DNA from: Burkholderia sp. Ax-1724
GTDB taxonomy: Bacteria > Pseudomonadota > Gammaproteobacteria > Burkholderiales > Burkholderiaceae
DNA length: 64,000 nucleotides
NCBI RefSeq assembly: GCF_011752995.1
Contig: NZ_VWWL01000028.1
Span: 1-64,000 of the forward strand
Direction of reading: 5' to 3'
In this document: positions 25,186 through 34,331 of the stretch, one piece after another
Numbering within the stretch: the first letter of the stretch is position 1
Layout: each line of letters starts with the position of its first letter
Notes under the pieces: generated by a model
What the model saw: the letters and a program-made list of their open reading frames with translations, nothing else
Told to the model about the DNA's origin: nothing
Database searches by the model: none
Program-made: the position numbers and the translations under genes

Positions 25186-26061
25186 TCAGTCGCCGGCCTT
25201 TTCCCGGGCCGCGTTGTGAAGGTGCATCTTGAGAAAATTGGCCGCGGCCTCGCGCTGGTCGGACAGCAGAAGATCGATCAAGGTCAGGTGCTCGCGGCAA
25301 CGTCTCTCCGCCTGATTGCGATCGACGGCTTTCCGATACTCCATCAGGCGACGCAACCGGTCGAGACGCCGCAGGCCATCGAGAATGAACGCATTGCCCG
25401 AGCAGGCGGCAATGGTTTCGTGCAGCCGGCTATTCGCGTCGAACAGCGCGGCGGGCGAAGCCGTGCGCACCTCACCGTTGACGAGCGCCTCCTGCTCCGC
25501 CCGGCATTGCAGCAGCGCCTCGCGATCGAGCTGAAAAGTCGGCTCCAGAATGCCGGCCGATTCGATCAGCAACCGGTAGCGATAGCCCTGCCGATAGGTT
25601 TCGGCCGAAGTCAGCATCGGCAGGAACATCCAGCCGTGCCCGGGCCGCCGTTCGATCCAGCCCTCCTGCGCCATGCGGCGCAGGATCGCATTCAGTTGCG
25701 CGCGGGTCACGCCGTAACTGCGCATCAACGCGTTTTCCGTGAAGCGGTCGGCCAGCTTGCCGGCCAGCCGGTCTTCGGCGATCGCGAGATAGACCGCTTC
25801 GTCATCGCCGGCGGCGGCCATCTCACCGGCGTCGGCCGACCTGCGGAATGCCGCTTCCGAGACGGCATAGCCGCCGTCGGGATGCGCCATGACGATCTCC
25901 TGCACCGCAAGGCGCTTCAAGGCTTCCCGCACCGGCGAGCGCGACACGTTGAACTGCTCCGCGAGGGTCCGCTCGGGCAGGCGTGTCCCGGGTTCGATGC
26001 CGGCAACGCGAATGTGCTGATGAATATGTGCCGCGAGCGCATCGGCTAATGGGCGGCTCAT
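25186..26061 (-). CDS. GntR-family regulator (FCD type) with a second winged-helix-like segment
   Basis: A 291-residue regulator. Residues 1-70 form a GntR winged helix (PERTLAEQFNVSRSPVREAL, then GGYAVSE). Residues 90-150 look like a second winged helix (LADRFTENALMRSYGVTRAQ, then EGWIERRPGHGWMF), and the rest is an FCD-like helical ligand domain (FDANSRLHETIAACSGN, REHLTLIDLLLS). Ordinary FadR/FCD proteins have one DNA-binding domain and about 230 residues, so the extra 60 residues fit the inserted helix. Divergent from the aldehyde dehydrogenase operon, its likely target. Confidence 0.88.
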   Translation of the reverse strand: MSRPLADALAAHIHQHIRVAGIEPGTRLPERTLAEQFNVSRSPVREALKRLAVQEIVMAHPDGGYAVSEAAFRRSADAGEMAAAGDDEAVYLAIAEDRLAGKLADRFTENALMRSYGVTRAQLNAILRRMAQEGWIERRPGHGWMFLPMLTSAETYRQGYRYRLLIESAGILEPTFQLDREALLQCRAEQEALVNGEVRTASPAALFDANSRLHETIAACSGNAFILDGLRRLDRLRRLMEYRKAVDRNQAERRCREHLTLIDLLLSDQREAAANFLKMHLHNAAREKAGD

Positions 26062-26377
26062 TCTGTCGTCCAGAGTAATAGATTTGCCGGGGATTGTAGC
26101 ATGCCACTATCAGGTATTTTGATTGATAAATATACCTCTCTCACCGCTTTGCCGACCGAACAGGCTTTCAATACACCTCCATGCCACTGCATATTTCTCG
26201 GGATATTCTGCGCGATAGCACCGTAGCGACCATAGAACGGGTATACCCCAGTGGTACAAATCATCTTCAAAAGACCAATCGAATGGTATATTGAAAAAAC
26301 AAAATACCAAACAGATTTCATGTGCGGCAACCCGCGGCACGCACGGAAACGGAACCCTCATCGAAAGGCAAACCTTC
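26062..26377. other. Divergent promoter region with GntR-type inverted repeats
   Basis: A 316-base AT-rich region between the GntR gene and the aldehyde dehydrogenase operon. It contains three elements built from GGTAT/ATACC: AGGTAT-N14-ATACCT at 26112-26137, the perfect palindrome GGGTATACCC at 26239-26248, and TGGTAT-N14-ATACCA at 26284-26309. No gene is seen; open frames here lack family similarity. Confidence 0.5.
26239..26248. promoter_or_regulatory. GntR-type palindrome (putative operator)
   Basis: GGGTATACCC is a perfect ten-base palindrome with the GTATAC core seen at many GntR/FadR-type operators. It is flanked by two longer inverted repeats with the same GGTAT/ATACC halves, at 26112-26137 and 26284-26309. 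Location between the regulator and its neighbouring operon supports an operator role. Confidence 0.5.
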
Positions 26378-27745
26378 ATGTTTCGCACCTTGAATCCGGC
26401 CACCGAATCCGTCGTGGCAATGTTCGACGCCGCTTCGCCGGCCCGCATCGAACAGGCGCTCGACGACGCCGTCGCCACTCAGCGGCCGTGGTCGCAAGTG
26501 CCGATCGCGCAGCGCGCGGCAGTCGTCGCGCGCATCGGCGAAGTACTGCTGCGTCGCAAGGAAACGTTGTCGCAACTGATTACGCTGGAGATGGGCAAGC
26601 CCATCGTCGAGGCCGAAGCCGAGATCGAGAAGTCGGCCGCGACCTGCGGGTTCTATGCCGCCAACGCGGCGCAGTTCCTCGCCGACGAACCGGTCGCCAG
26701 TGCCACGGGCAGCCAGATCGTCTACGACCCGCTGGGTGTCGTGCTCGCGGTCATGCCGTGGAATTACCCGATATGGCAGTTCATCCGCTTCGCCGCGCCC
26801 GCGCTCTGCGCCGGCAACGGGATCATCCTCAAACACGCCGGCAACGTGCCGCAATGCGCGCTGGCGATCAACTCAGTATTCGCCGATGCCGGTGTGCCGC
26901 CAGGACTCGCTGCGTCCCTGCTGATCCAGCCCGAGAACGTGGCGGCACTGATTAGCGACTCGCGAATCGCCGCGGTCACGCTGACCGGCTCGACCGCAGT
27001 CGGCAAGCTCGTCGCCTCGCAAGCGGGCGCCGCCATGAAAAAGCAGGTACTCGAACTCGGCGGCTCCGATCCCTTCATCGTGCTGGCGGACGCGGATGTG
27101 GAGCGCGCCGCGCAAGCGGCCGTCAAGGCACGCTTTTCGAACACCGGTCAAAGCTGCATTTCCTCGAAGCGCTTCATCGTCGACGCAGCCGTCGCGGACC
27201 GCTTCGTCGAGTTGTTCTGTGCCGGTGTGGCTCAACTGAAAGTCGGCGCCCCCACCGATCGCAGCGTAACCATCGGGCCGCTCGCGCGCGCCAATCTTCG
27301 CGACGAGCTGCATCGCCAGGTTGAACTGAGCGTTGCCGCCGGTGCCGTGCTGAAGACCGGCGGACAGCCGCTGCCGGGCCAGGGCTTTTTCTACGCGCCG
27401 ACCGTTCTCGACCACGTGACGCCCGACATGGCCGCCGCTCGCGAGGAAACCTTCGGCCCCGTTGCGGCGGTCATGCGGGTCAAGGATACCGATGCGGCCA
27501 TCGCGCTGGCGAACGATACGGAGTTCGGTCTCGGCGCCGCGCTCTGGACCACCGACCTGACGCGGGCACAGCAACTCGTGCGGAAGATCGAGGCGGGCGC
27601 CGTTTTCGTCAACAGCGTGGTGGCGTCCGACGCGCGGCTGCCGTTCGGCGGCATCAAGCAGTCCGGTTACGGGCGCGAACTCGGCGCCGTCGGCATGCGT
27701 GAATTCACCAACATCAAGACCGTCTGGATCAATCCGGCTCGCTGA
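26378..27745 (+). CDS. NAD(P)-dependent aldehyde dehydrogenase (succinate-semialdehyde type)
   Basis: A 455-residue cytoplasmic enzyme that oxidises an aldehyde to an acid. Catalytic Cys260 lies in NTGQSCISSKRFIV, the general-base Glu in LELGGSDPFIV, the cofactor motif is LTGSTAVGKLV, and MPWNYPIWQFIR is the active-site Asn block. ATG 26378 fits the family start (TLNPATE) and has GAAAGG nine bases upstream; a longer frame reads into the promoter. The class resembles succinate-semialdehyde dehydrogenases. It heads a five-gene operon. Oxidation of alpha-ketoglutaric semialdehyde from the arabinose route is conceivable but unsupported. Confidence 0.92.
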   Translation: MFRTLNPATESVVAMFDAASPARIEQALDDAVATQRPWSQVPIAQRAAVVARIGEVLLRRKETLSQLITLEMGKPIVEAEAEIEKSAATCGFYAANAAQFLADEPVASATGSQIVYDPLGVVLAVMPWNYPIWQFIRFAAPALCAGNGIILKHAGNVPQCALAINSVFADAGVPPGLAASLLIQPENVAALISDSRIAAVTLTGSTAVGKLVASQAGAAMKKQVLELGGSDPFIVLADADVERAAQAAVKARFSNTGQSCISSKRFIVDAAVADRFVELFCAGVAQLKVGAPTDRSVTIGPLARANLRDELHRQVELSVAAGAVLKTGGQPLPGQGFFYAPTVLDHVTPDMAAAREETFGPVAAVMRVKDTDAAIALANDTEFGLGAALWTTDLTRAQQLVRKIEAGAVFVNSVVASDARLPFGGIKQSGYGRELGAVGMREFTNIKTVWINPAR

Positions 27746-27771
27746 GCCCGATCCACCTTCAGGAGAACATC

Positions 27772-28197
27772 ATGACGATCAAAACACCATCGGGCGCGGC
27801 CCTGCTGCGCCCCGAAGACCTGCCGCGCTACGATCGCGGCGGCGGCGCGAGCACGACGCCGCTCGTCGGCAAGAACGTCGGGTCCGCGAGCTTCATCACC
27901 GGGTACACGTCGTTCGAGCCGGGCATGGAAATCCCGTTTCACAGCCATAACTGCGAGGAAAGCGTGGTGCTGGTCGAGGGCGATGCGATCCTCGACATCG
28001 ACGGGCTCGAATACCGTTTGAAGCCACTCGATACGACCTTTATTCCGCCGAACGTGCCGCATCGCTTTCGCAACATGTCGAAGACGAATCCCATGAAGAT
28101 CCTCTGGATCTACGCGCGGCTCGATGCCACCCGCACGCTCGTCGCCAGCGGCGAAACGCGCCCCGTCTCGGCCGAACATCAGACTCCCTCTCCCTGA
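27772..28197 (+). CDS. Cupin-domain protein
   Basis: A 141-residue single-cupin protein. The metal-binding cupin pattern is visible as FHSHNCEESVVLVEGDAILD (two His and a Glu) and a later H in PPNVPHRFRNMS. Start ATG 27772 has AGGAG eight bases upstream. It lies 26 bases after the dehydrogenase and 15 before the isocitrate-dehydrogenase-like gene, so it is in the operon. It may be a sugar-acid or keto-acid isomerase, a small dioxygenase or a ligand sensor; the sequence does not decide. Confidence 0.87.
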   Translation: MTIKTPSGAALLRPEDLPRYDRGGGASTTPLVGKNVGSASFITGYTSFEPGMEIPFHSHNCEESVVLVEGDAILDIDGLEYRLKPLDTTFIPPNVPHRFRNMSKTNPMKILWIYARLDATRTLVASGETRPVSAEHQTPSP

Positions 28198-28212
28198 GCG
28201 TCAACATCCGCC

Positions 28213-29286
28213 ATGCGTATTCTCGTTTGTCCCGGCGACGGTATCGGTCCCGAAATCATCGCCGCCTCCATGACCGTTCTCGCCCAGGCCGATCGCGTGT
28301 TCGATCTGCGTTTGCAGTACGACGTCGAAGACATCGGCTTCGCGAGCCTCGCAAAATACGGCACGACCCTCAGGCCGGAAGTACTCGAAAAAGCCGCCGG
28401 CTACGACGGCCTGATTCTCGGCACCATCTCGCACGCCGACTACCCGCCGCCGGACCAGGGCGGCCGCAATGTCTCGGCGGCATTCCGCTGCGATCTCGAT
28501 CTGTACGCGAATATCCGCCCGGCCCGTACGCGCCCGTTTCTCAGCTCGAACCTTCGCGAAGGCAGGCAGATGGATCTCGTCATCATGCGCGAAGCGACGG
28601 AGGGGTTCTATCCCGATCGCAACATGCATCTCGGCTGGGGCGAAATGATGCCGTCGAAAGATATGGCGCTGTCGGTCCGCAAGATTACGCGCCATTGCAG
28701 CGAGCGCATCGCGCGGCGCGCTTTCGAACTGGCCATGAAGCGCAAGCGGCGCGTCACCGCGATTCATAAGGCCAACAGCTTCCACATGACCGACGGCCTG
28801 TTTCTCGAATGCGTGCGCAACGTGAGCAAGGATTTTCCGGAAGTCGAATTCGACGATCTTCTGATCGACGCCTCGACCGCGCACCTGGTGCGCTCGCCGG
28901 AACGCTTCGACGTGATCGTCGCGACGAATTTCTACGGCGACATCCTGAGCGACCTCGCGGCCGAATTGTCCGGCAGTCTCGGGCTGGCCGGCTCGGTCAT
29001 GGCCGGAGAAACGCTCTGCTGCGCACAGGCCCAGCACGGTTCCGCACCCGACCTCGAAGGCAAGGACACCGCCAACCCGACCTCGATGATGCTGTCGGTC
29101 GGCATGCTGATGCGCTGGATCGGCGAACGACGCCGGCTGGCGAACTTCGTGGCAGCCGCAACGGCCATCGAAGCCGCCGTGGACGCCACGCTCGAAAACC
29201 CGCTGACTCGCACGGCGGACCTGGGCGGCACGATGGGTTGCAGCGCTTTCGGCAAGCAGGTCGCGCAAGCGCTCGCTGGCGCGTAA
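28213..29286 (+). CDS. Isocitrate/isopropylmalate-dehydrogenase-family protein (tartrate dehydrogenase-like)
   Basis: A 357-residue NAD(P)-dependent beta-decarboxylating dehydrogenase. It begins with ILVCPGDGIGPEIIAAS, has the substrate region VIMREATEGFYPDRN, the catalytic Lys of IHKANSFHMTDGL, and the metal-binding Asp residues in ATNFYGDILSDLAAELSG. The substrate loop differs from that of isopropylmalate dehydrogenase, so a hydroxy acid such as tartrate or an alkylmalate is more likely. Central gene of the GntR-linked operon. The weak ribosome site just upstream suggests coupling to the cupin gene. Confidence 0.88.
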   Translation: MRILVCPGDGIGPEIIAASMTVLAQADRVFDLRLQYDVEDIGFASLAKYGTTLRPEVLEKAAGYDGLILGTISHADYPPPDQGGRNVSAAFRCDLDLYANIRPARTRPFLSSNLREGRQMDLVIMREATEGFYPDRNMHLGWGEMMPSKDMALSVRKITRHCSERIARRAFELAMKRKRRVTAIHKANSFHMTDGLFLECVRNVSKDFPEVEFDDLLIDASTAHLVRSPERFDVIVATNFYGDILSDLAAELSGSLGLAGSVMAGETLCCAQAQHGSAPDLEGKDTANPTSMMLSVGMLMRWIGERRRLANFVAAATAIEAAVDATLENPLTRTADLGGTMGCSAFGKQVAQALAGA

Positions 29287-29429
29287 TCAGGCCGGAGAAC
29301 GTCGCTCGCCACTCGTACAGGACTGCATCAAGCAGGCAAGCGGGAGAGCCTTTCATCGGGAGCGCACGGCAACGCAAGCGGTCGTGTGCCTCGCCAGGAA
29401 AAAGACGCAGCAATAGCGGAGAACGGAAG

Positions 29430-30743
29430 ATGCAAGTCGAATCGATCGGGCGAAACGGCGTTCACACGGCCCAGGAAGCAAGAACCGAGATACAGCGAAG
29501 TGCGCTGCGCAAGAATACGTGGCGCTTCATGCCATTGCTTCTGGTCGCGTTCATCATCAACTATCTGGACCGCACCAGCGTCGGTTACGCGGCCCTGACG
29601 ATGAACTCAGACCTGCGCCTGACGCCCGCGCAGTTCGGATGGGGCGCCGGCATCCTGTTTGCCGGCTATTGTTTTTTTGAAATCCCGAGCAACCTGGCCT
29701 TGCATCACTACGGGGCCCGGCGCTGGCTCGCCCGCATCATGATTACGTGGGGACTCGCCGAAGCGGCGACCTCGCTCGTGCAAGGCCCGACCAGTTTCTA
29801 CATCATGCGCTTCCTGCTCGGTGTCGCCGAGGCCGGTTTCTTTCCCGGGGTCACGCTGTTTCTTTCGTGCTGGTTCCCGCCACGGGAGCGAGTACGCGTG
29901 CAGGCGCTGTTCGCGCTCGGCATTCCGCTGTCGGCGATCATCGGCGCGCCGCTGTCGACCTCCATTCTGCGGTGGGGCGGATTCGCGGGGATGCATGGCT
30001 GGCAGGCCATGTTTATCATCGAGGGCTTGCCGGCCGTGCTCGTCGGCTTCGTCGTGTACGCCGTCCTGCGGAACAAGCCGGAAGACGCCCACTGGCTGAC
30101 ACCGGACGAGCGGACCGAACTCGCCCAGATGCTCAATGAAGGCACGGGTCAGCACATCAAGAAAGACCTGACCTCCGCCTTGAAGGACCCGCGCGTTCTC
30201 ATGCTGGCGGCCATTCAGTGCGGCTTCGTGCTGGGCGGCTATGGGGTGGGAGTGTGGCTGCCGCAAATCCTGCGGGGCCACGGCCTGCGGCTGTCGGAAA
30301 TCGGCCTGCTCGCCACCATCCCGCCGCTCGCCTCCGCCTGCGTCCTGTTGACCTGGTCGTATGTCGTCACGCTCAGGGGGAGGCCCGTGACGAACCTCGC
30401 GATCATGTGCCTGATCGGCGGCATCGGCCTCGCACTGGCGGCGCACTTCAACTCGCTGGGGGTCGTCATGCTGGGCATCACCCTGACCTCCGCGTCAACC
30501 ATCTCGGCCGTCGGTATTCTCTGGACGATCCCCACCACCTTCCTGAGCGAGCGGGCCGCGGCGGGCGGACTCGCATTCATCAATTCGATCGGGACACTCG
30601 GCGGCTTTGCGGGGCCGTACATCATCGGCATACTCAAAGAGACGACTGGTGCTTTCTCGGCCGGCATATGGGCAATGTCGGGTTTCCTGTTCGTCTCGGC
30701 GATTCTCGCCGCCGTCCTCGTGCGCCTCGTCGAGAGCAAGTAA
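29430..30743 (+). CDS. MFS transporter, anion:cation symporter type
   Basis: A 437-residue carrier with about 12 hydrophobic spans. The ACS signature YLDRTSVGYAALTMNSDLRL lies near residue 48, followed by LHHYGARRWLARIMITWG. ATG 29430 follows GGAAG; the frame is open far upstream but the sequence there overlaps the previous gene. It lies 143 bases after the dehydrogenase, so it could have its own weak promoter but is most simply in the same operon. It probably imports the organic acid used by this pathway. Confidence 0.9.
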   Translation: MQVESIGRNGVHTAQEARTEIQRSALRKNTWRFMPLLLVAFIINYLDRTSVGYAALTMNSDLRLTPAQFGWGAGILFAGYCFFEIPSNLALHHYGARRWLARIMITWGLAEAATSLVQGPTSFYIMRFLLGVAEAGFFPGVTLFLSCWFPPRERVRVQALFALGIPLSAIIGAPLSTSILRWGGFAGMHGWQAMFIIEGLPAVLVGFVVYAVLRNKPEDAHWLTPDERTELAQMLNEGTGQHIKKDLTSALKDPRVLMLAAIQCGFVLGGYGVGVWLPQILRGHGLRLSEIGLLATIPPLASACVLLTWSYVVTLRGRPVTNLAIMCLIGGIGLALAAHFNSLGVVMLGITLTSASTISAVGILWTIPTTFLSERAAAGGLAFINSIGTLGGFAGPYIIGILKETTGAFSAGIWAMSGFLFVSAILAAVLVRLVESK

Positions 30744-30787
30744 ATCGCGCCCGCTCCGATCGGCCTGATGATTCCCTACCCATTCCC

Positions 30788-31831
30788 ATGCGCCTCGCCT
30801 ACGACTTCAGAACCAGTAGTTTTCGAACAGCGGCAGAACTCGACGCATGGCATCGGCAAAGTTCCGAGCCGGCTCTCGACCCCGATCTGCCGATCGTCGA
30901 TTGTCATCATCATCTTTGGCAGCGCAAGAACGGAGACTATCTCGTCGACGACTTTCTCGCGGACCTGACGACCGGCCACCATATTCGAGCGACCGTTTTC
31001 GTGGAAGGCGGCACCTCCTATTGCGAGCATGCAAGTCCGGCGTTGCGCCCCGTCGGAGAAACGCGGTTTGCGGTGGCATCCGCGCTCGCGGCGCCCGCGC
31101 GATGGCGTAACGCAATCTGCGCCGGCATTGTCGCGAGAGCCGACCTGATGCTGGGCGACCAGGTGGTGCCGGTGCTGGAAGCGCAGCATGAAGCGGCGGC
31201 AGGCCGCTTGCGGGGCATCCGTTTCCCGATCCGCTGGGATGCAGCCGGCATCGGCATGTGGGGGCACACGTACGCGCAAGGACGCAGCGCCGACCGATCC
31301 TTTCGCGCGGCATTCCGCCACCTTCGCGCGTTCGACCTGAGTTTCGATGCGTTCGTCTACCACCATCAGTTGAACGAAATCGCCGCTCTGGCGGGAAGTT
31401 TTCCCGAGACCCGCATCATCGTGAACCACGTCGGCGGTCCCTTGGGCGTCGGTCCTTACGAGGGCCAACGCGATGCCGTCTTTGCCGAATGGAAGTCGGG
31501 GCTCGCACAAGTCGCCGCGCATTCGAACGTGTATATGAAGCTGGGCGGACTCGGCATGCTATACACCGGCTTTCCATTCCATCTGAACGCGGTGCCCCCC
31601 GGCTCGGAAGTACTCGCACGCTCATGGGCCCCGTATGTTCACGAATGTCTGGAAGCGTTCGGTGTGACTCGCTGCATGTTCGAAAGCAATTTCCCCGTGG
31701 ACCAGCAGAGCGCGAGCTACAGTGTCGTCTGGAATGCATTCAAGCGCTTGACCGCGCGATGCTCGCCTGACGAGAAACGCGCGTTGTTTAGCGCAACGGC
31801 GGCCCACGCCTACCGTCTTGCGCTGAGTTGA
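30788..31831 (+). CDS. Amidohydrolase-family (TIM-barrel) protein, lactonase-like
   Basis: A 347-residue metal-dependent hydrolase of the amidohydrolase-2 family. The N-terminal metal motif is IVDCHHHLWQ near residue 40; later elements are RGIRFPIRWD, IIVNHVGGPLGVGPYEG and the C-terminal metal Asp region CMFESNFPVDQQS. Proteins of this type often hydrolyse lactones or decarboxylate ring-cleavage products. Last gene of the GntR-linked operon, 44 bases after the MFS gene and convergent with the TonB receptor gene 14 bases away. Substrate unknown. Confidence 0.87.
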   Translation: MRLAYDFRTSSFRTAAELDAWHRQSSEPALDPDLPIVDCHHHLWQRKNGDYLVDDFLADLTTGHHIRATVFVEGGTSYCEHASPALRPVGETRFAVASALAAPARWRNAICAGIVARADLMLGDQVVPVLEAQHEAAAGRLRGIRFPIRWDAAGIGMWGHTYAQGRSADRSFRAAFRHLRAFDLSFDAFVYHHQLNEIAALAGSFPETRIIVNHVGGPLGVGPYEGQRDAVFAEWKSGLAQVAAHSNVYMKLGGLGMLYTGFPFHLNAVPPGSEVLARSWAPYVHECLEAFGVTRCMFESNFPVDQQSASYSVVWNAFKRLTARCSPDEKRALFSATAAHAYRLALS

Positions 31832-31845
31832 TTCGATTCATGCAC

Positions 31846-34125
31846 TCAGAATTTATAGGAACTGGTCAAGAAAACCAAGCGGCCCGGATTGAGCGTGACG
31901 AAATCTACGTAGTACACAGCGTCCTGGTAAAGCGTGCGATTAAAGACGTTCTTGATGCCAAGAATGGTCGACCAGTTTTTGGTTTGATAATGCACATTCA
32001 GATCGGTCTGCATCTGCCCGGGAATCTTGTACACCAGCGGTTGCACCGGTATCTCGTAGCTGCTGCGCGCCTGCAGGCCGATGCCGGCTCCCCATCCCCG
32101 CAGATGCTCGGACTGCAGGTCGTAGCTCAGCCACAGGCCGCCCATATGACGCACGGGTGGAGTATTGTTTGTCGGTAACTGCTGCCCAGTGGTGTACGTA
32201 TAGTTGAACGTCAGGTTCAAGCCGGGCAGTACCTGGCCCGCCACATTTATTTCGGCACCCCGATAGGCTTCATTTTCCGCCGGAAGGTATCCGCTGGGAG
32301 ATCCCGGCGCCGGATAGAACGTATTTGACATTGCGGTCCGAAATACGTCGGCCGTGACACTCAGTTGATCGTCGAGCAGATTGAGCTTGACGCCGGCCTC
32401 TACCGAACGCCCCAGTGCCGGCGGCACGAGCACGCCCTGAATCAGAGGACTGAATGTATTGGGAACGAAACTCCGGAAGGTGTTGGCGAAGACGGACACA
32501 TCATCACTCAACTGATACAGCACACCGATATTAGGCAACCAGGCCGATTGCGCCGGCTGACTGTTCGACCAGGAGGTTCCGCGCGCGAGACTCGCCAATA
32601 CGCGCAGTCGCCCCCAGCTCATCTGGTCTTGCAGATACAGGTTGTTGAAGTACTGCCTTGAACTGATGTTGTAGAAATCCCCTGCGACCGGCGGGAGTGT
32701 CGGCGAAGGAAAAGGGGCGAGGACCCCGGAGGCGATTTCATTGATATTCGTCCGGTAAATCTGGTACTCCCCCCCGAACATCAGGCTATTCTTGACGGCG
32801 CCGATCTGGAATGCCGTTTTTATATGATTATCAGTTTCAATCGAAGATGAACTGGTGGTGTATGTCCCGCCCGAATAGGGCATTGATGTCAGGTCGTATC
32901 CGAAGGGGAAATAATTATTTTCACTCCAGTCATTGATATTCTGATACTGCGTCCGGCTCTCGACTTCCCAGTCATGCCCCAGTTTCTGTTTGATGTCATA
33001 AAACAGCGTGTCGGATTTAATGAACTGGTTGTCCGGAGGGGTAGCACGCGCGTCGAGTCGAAGCGGCCCATCCGGGCCGACAAAAGTAATGGCCGTGGCC
33101 GGGAGGTTCTGGGCCTGATGCTGATAGCCGACCACGATGTCCGTCCCCCCCGATTTCCAGCCCAGCGTCGGCGCCACATAGAACGTCCGGTTACCATCGT
33201 ATCCGCCATAGCTTTCACCAGAACGCTCACCTGACACCACCAGCCGGTAGGTCAGATGGTTATCCGGCGTCAGTGGCCCGCCCAGATCGACTGCGCCCAG
33301 CCAGTCCCCATACGATCCCGTCTGAACGGTTAATTCGCGAACCGGGTCCGCGGTCGGCTGCTTCGTCACGATATTGACCACGCCGCCCGGATACATGACG
33401 CCGGCCACGATCGAATCCGCGCCCTTGATCACCTCGATCCGCTCGATACCGGCCATGGGAATCGAAAGCGCGGTCTGGTTCCCGCTGACGTCATTGATTC
33501 CGTTTCTCATGACATTGGCCGTGAAACCTCTGGAAATAATGGCCGCACTATTTCCCTGAGACTGGCTCACGATCGGCAAGCCGGCCATCTCGAGTGCGTC
33601 CAGAACCGATTGCGTCTGGTGGCTTTTGAGTTGATCCGCCGTAATCACCTGGATCGACTGCGGCGTTTCGCTAATCGGCGTGTCGGTACGCGTAGCGGTA
33701 TTGCTCGAATACGCGAGGAAGCCCGTGTTATCCGAGAGGACATTGCCCGTTACCGTAATCGCCGGCAACACCGTAGCGGCATCCGTGGCACCCGTTGCCG
33801 CCTGTTTTGACGACGCCGAGATGACCCATGTCCCCTCCTGCTTCTGTTCGGCTTTGAGATTCGTGCCTTTGAGCAGTTGATCCAGCGCGTCATGGATACT
33901 CAGCGTGCCCGAGACCGCCGGCGCCATGCGATTTGCCACCGATGCGTCCGACGCAAGAATGTTAACTTTGCCTTGCAGGGAGAGCTTCGCCAGTGCTTCC
34001 GACAAGGGCAATGCCGGCAAATCTATTTTCACCGTTTGCGCATTCGCATATCCACTCGCAACCGACAGACAAGCCACGGCGACATAGTGCTTCCATGTTG
34101 TTTTTCTCGACGTCTGTTGCTTCAT
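31846..34125 (-). CDS. TonB-dependent siderophore receptor with STN signalling domain
   Basis: About 759 residues. A signal peptide (ACLSVASGYANAQ) is followed by an STN domain (LPLSEALAKLSLQGKVNILA through LKGTNLKAEQKQEG), a TonB-box-like LPAITVTG, the plug (SETPQSIQVITADQLKSHQ, GIERIEVIKGADSIVAG) and a 22-strand barrel ending in LTSSYKF. It matches FpvA/FecA-type ferric-siderophore transducers. ATG 34125 is preferred over a GTG at 34158. STN receptors normally signal through an anti-sigma/ECF pair, but none is adjacent. Parts of the barrel are less GC-rich than the neighbours, hinting at separate ancestry. The siderophore is unknown. Confidence 0.92.
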   Translation of the reverse strand: MKQQTSRKTTWKHYVAVACLSVASGYANAQTVKIDLPALPLSEALAKLSLQGKVNILASDASVANRMAPAVSGTLSIHDALDQLLKGTNLKAEQKQEGTWVISASSKQAATGATDAATVLPAITVTGNVLSDNTGFLAYSSNTATRTDTPISETPQSIQVITADQLKSHQTQSVLDALEMAGLPIVSQSQGNSAAIISRGFTANVMRNGINDVSGNQTALSIPMAGIERIEVIKGADSIVAGVMYPGGVVNIVTKQPTADPVRELTVQTGSYGDWLGAVDLGGPLTPDNHLTYRLVVSGERSGESYGGYDGNRTFYVAPTLGWKSGGTDIVVGYQHQAQNLPATAITFVGPDGPLRLDARATPPDNQFIKSDTLFYDIKQKLGHDWEVESRTQYQNINDWSENNYFPFGYDLTSMPYSGGTYTTSSSSIETDNHIKTAFQIGAVKNSLMFGGEYQIYRTNINEIASGVLAPFPSPTLPPVAGDFYNISSRQYFNNLYLQDQMSWGRLRVLASLARGTSWSNSQPAQSAWLPNIGVLYQLSDDVSVFANTFRSFVPNTFSPLIQGVLVPPALGRSVEAGVKLNLLDDQLSVTADVFRTAMSNTFYPAPGSPSGYLPAENEAYRGAEINVAGQVLPGLNLTFNYTYTTGQQLPTNNTPPVRHMGGLWLSYDLQSEHLRGWGAGIGLQARSSYEIPVQPLVYKIPGQMQTDLNVHYQTKNWSTILGIKNVFNRTLYQDAVYYVDFVTLNPGRLVFLTSSYKF

Positions 34126-34331
34126 GGTTTTCTTGTAGCGTGTTTGAAAATTCACCACCTCAGCGACGAACCCGAGCGTTGCCGCCTTTGTCCGTCAACG
34201 CCAGGCGATCGTATCCCCCTCGACAAACACCTGCCTCCCTTGCGGCCGGTACCGTCTGACGATCCCGAGGTTCTTTTTCCACGTCCCGCATTTAAACCAC
34301 ATCCGGGAACAATTTTCAAATGCGCTACAGG

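Noticed and set aside
34200..34330. Fur box upstream of the TonB receptor
   Set aside because: The AT-rich stretch near 34290-34325 lacks a convincing GATAAT-type inverted repeat, so iron regulation is plausible from the gene type but not visible in the sequence.
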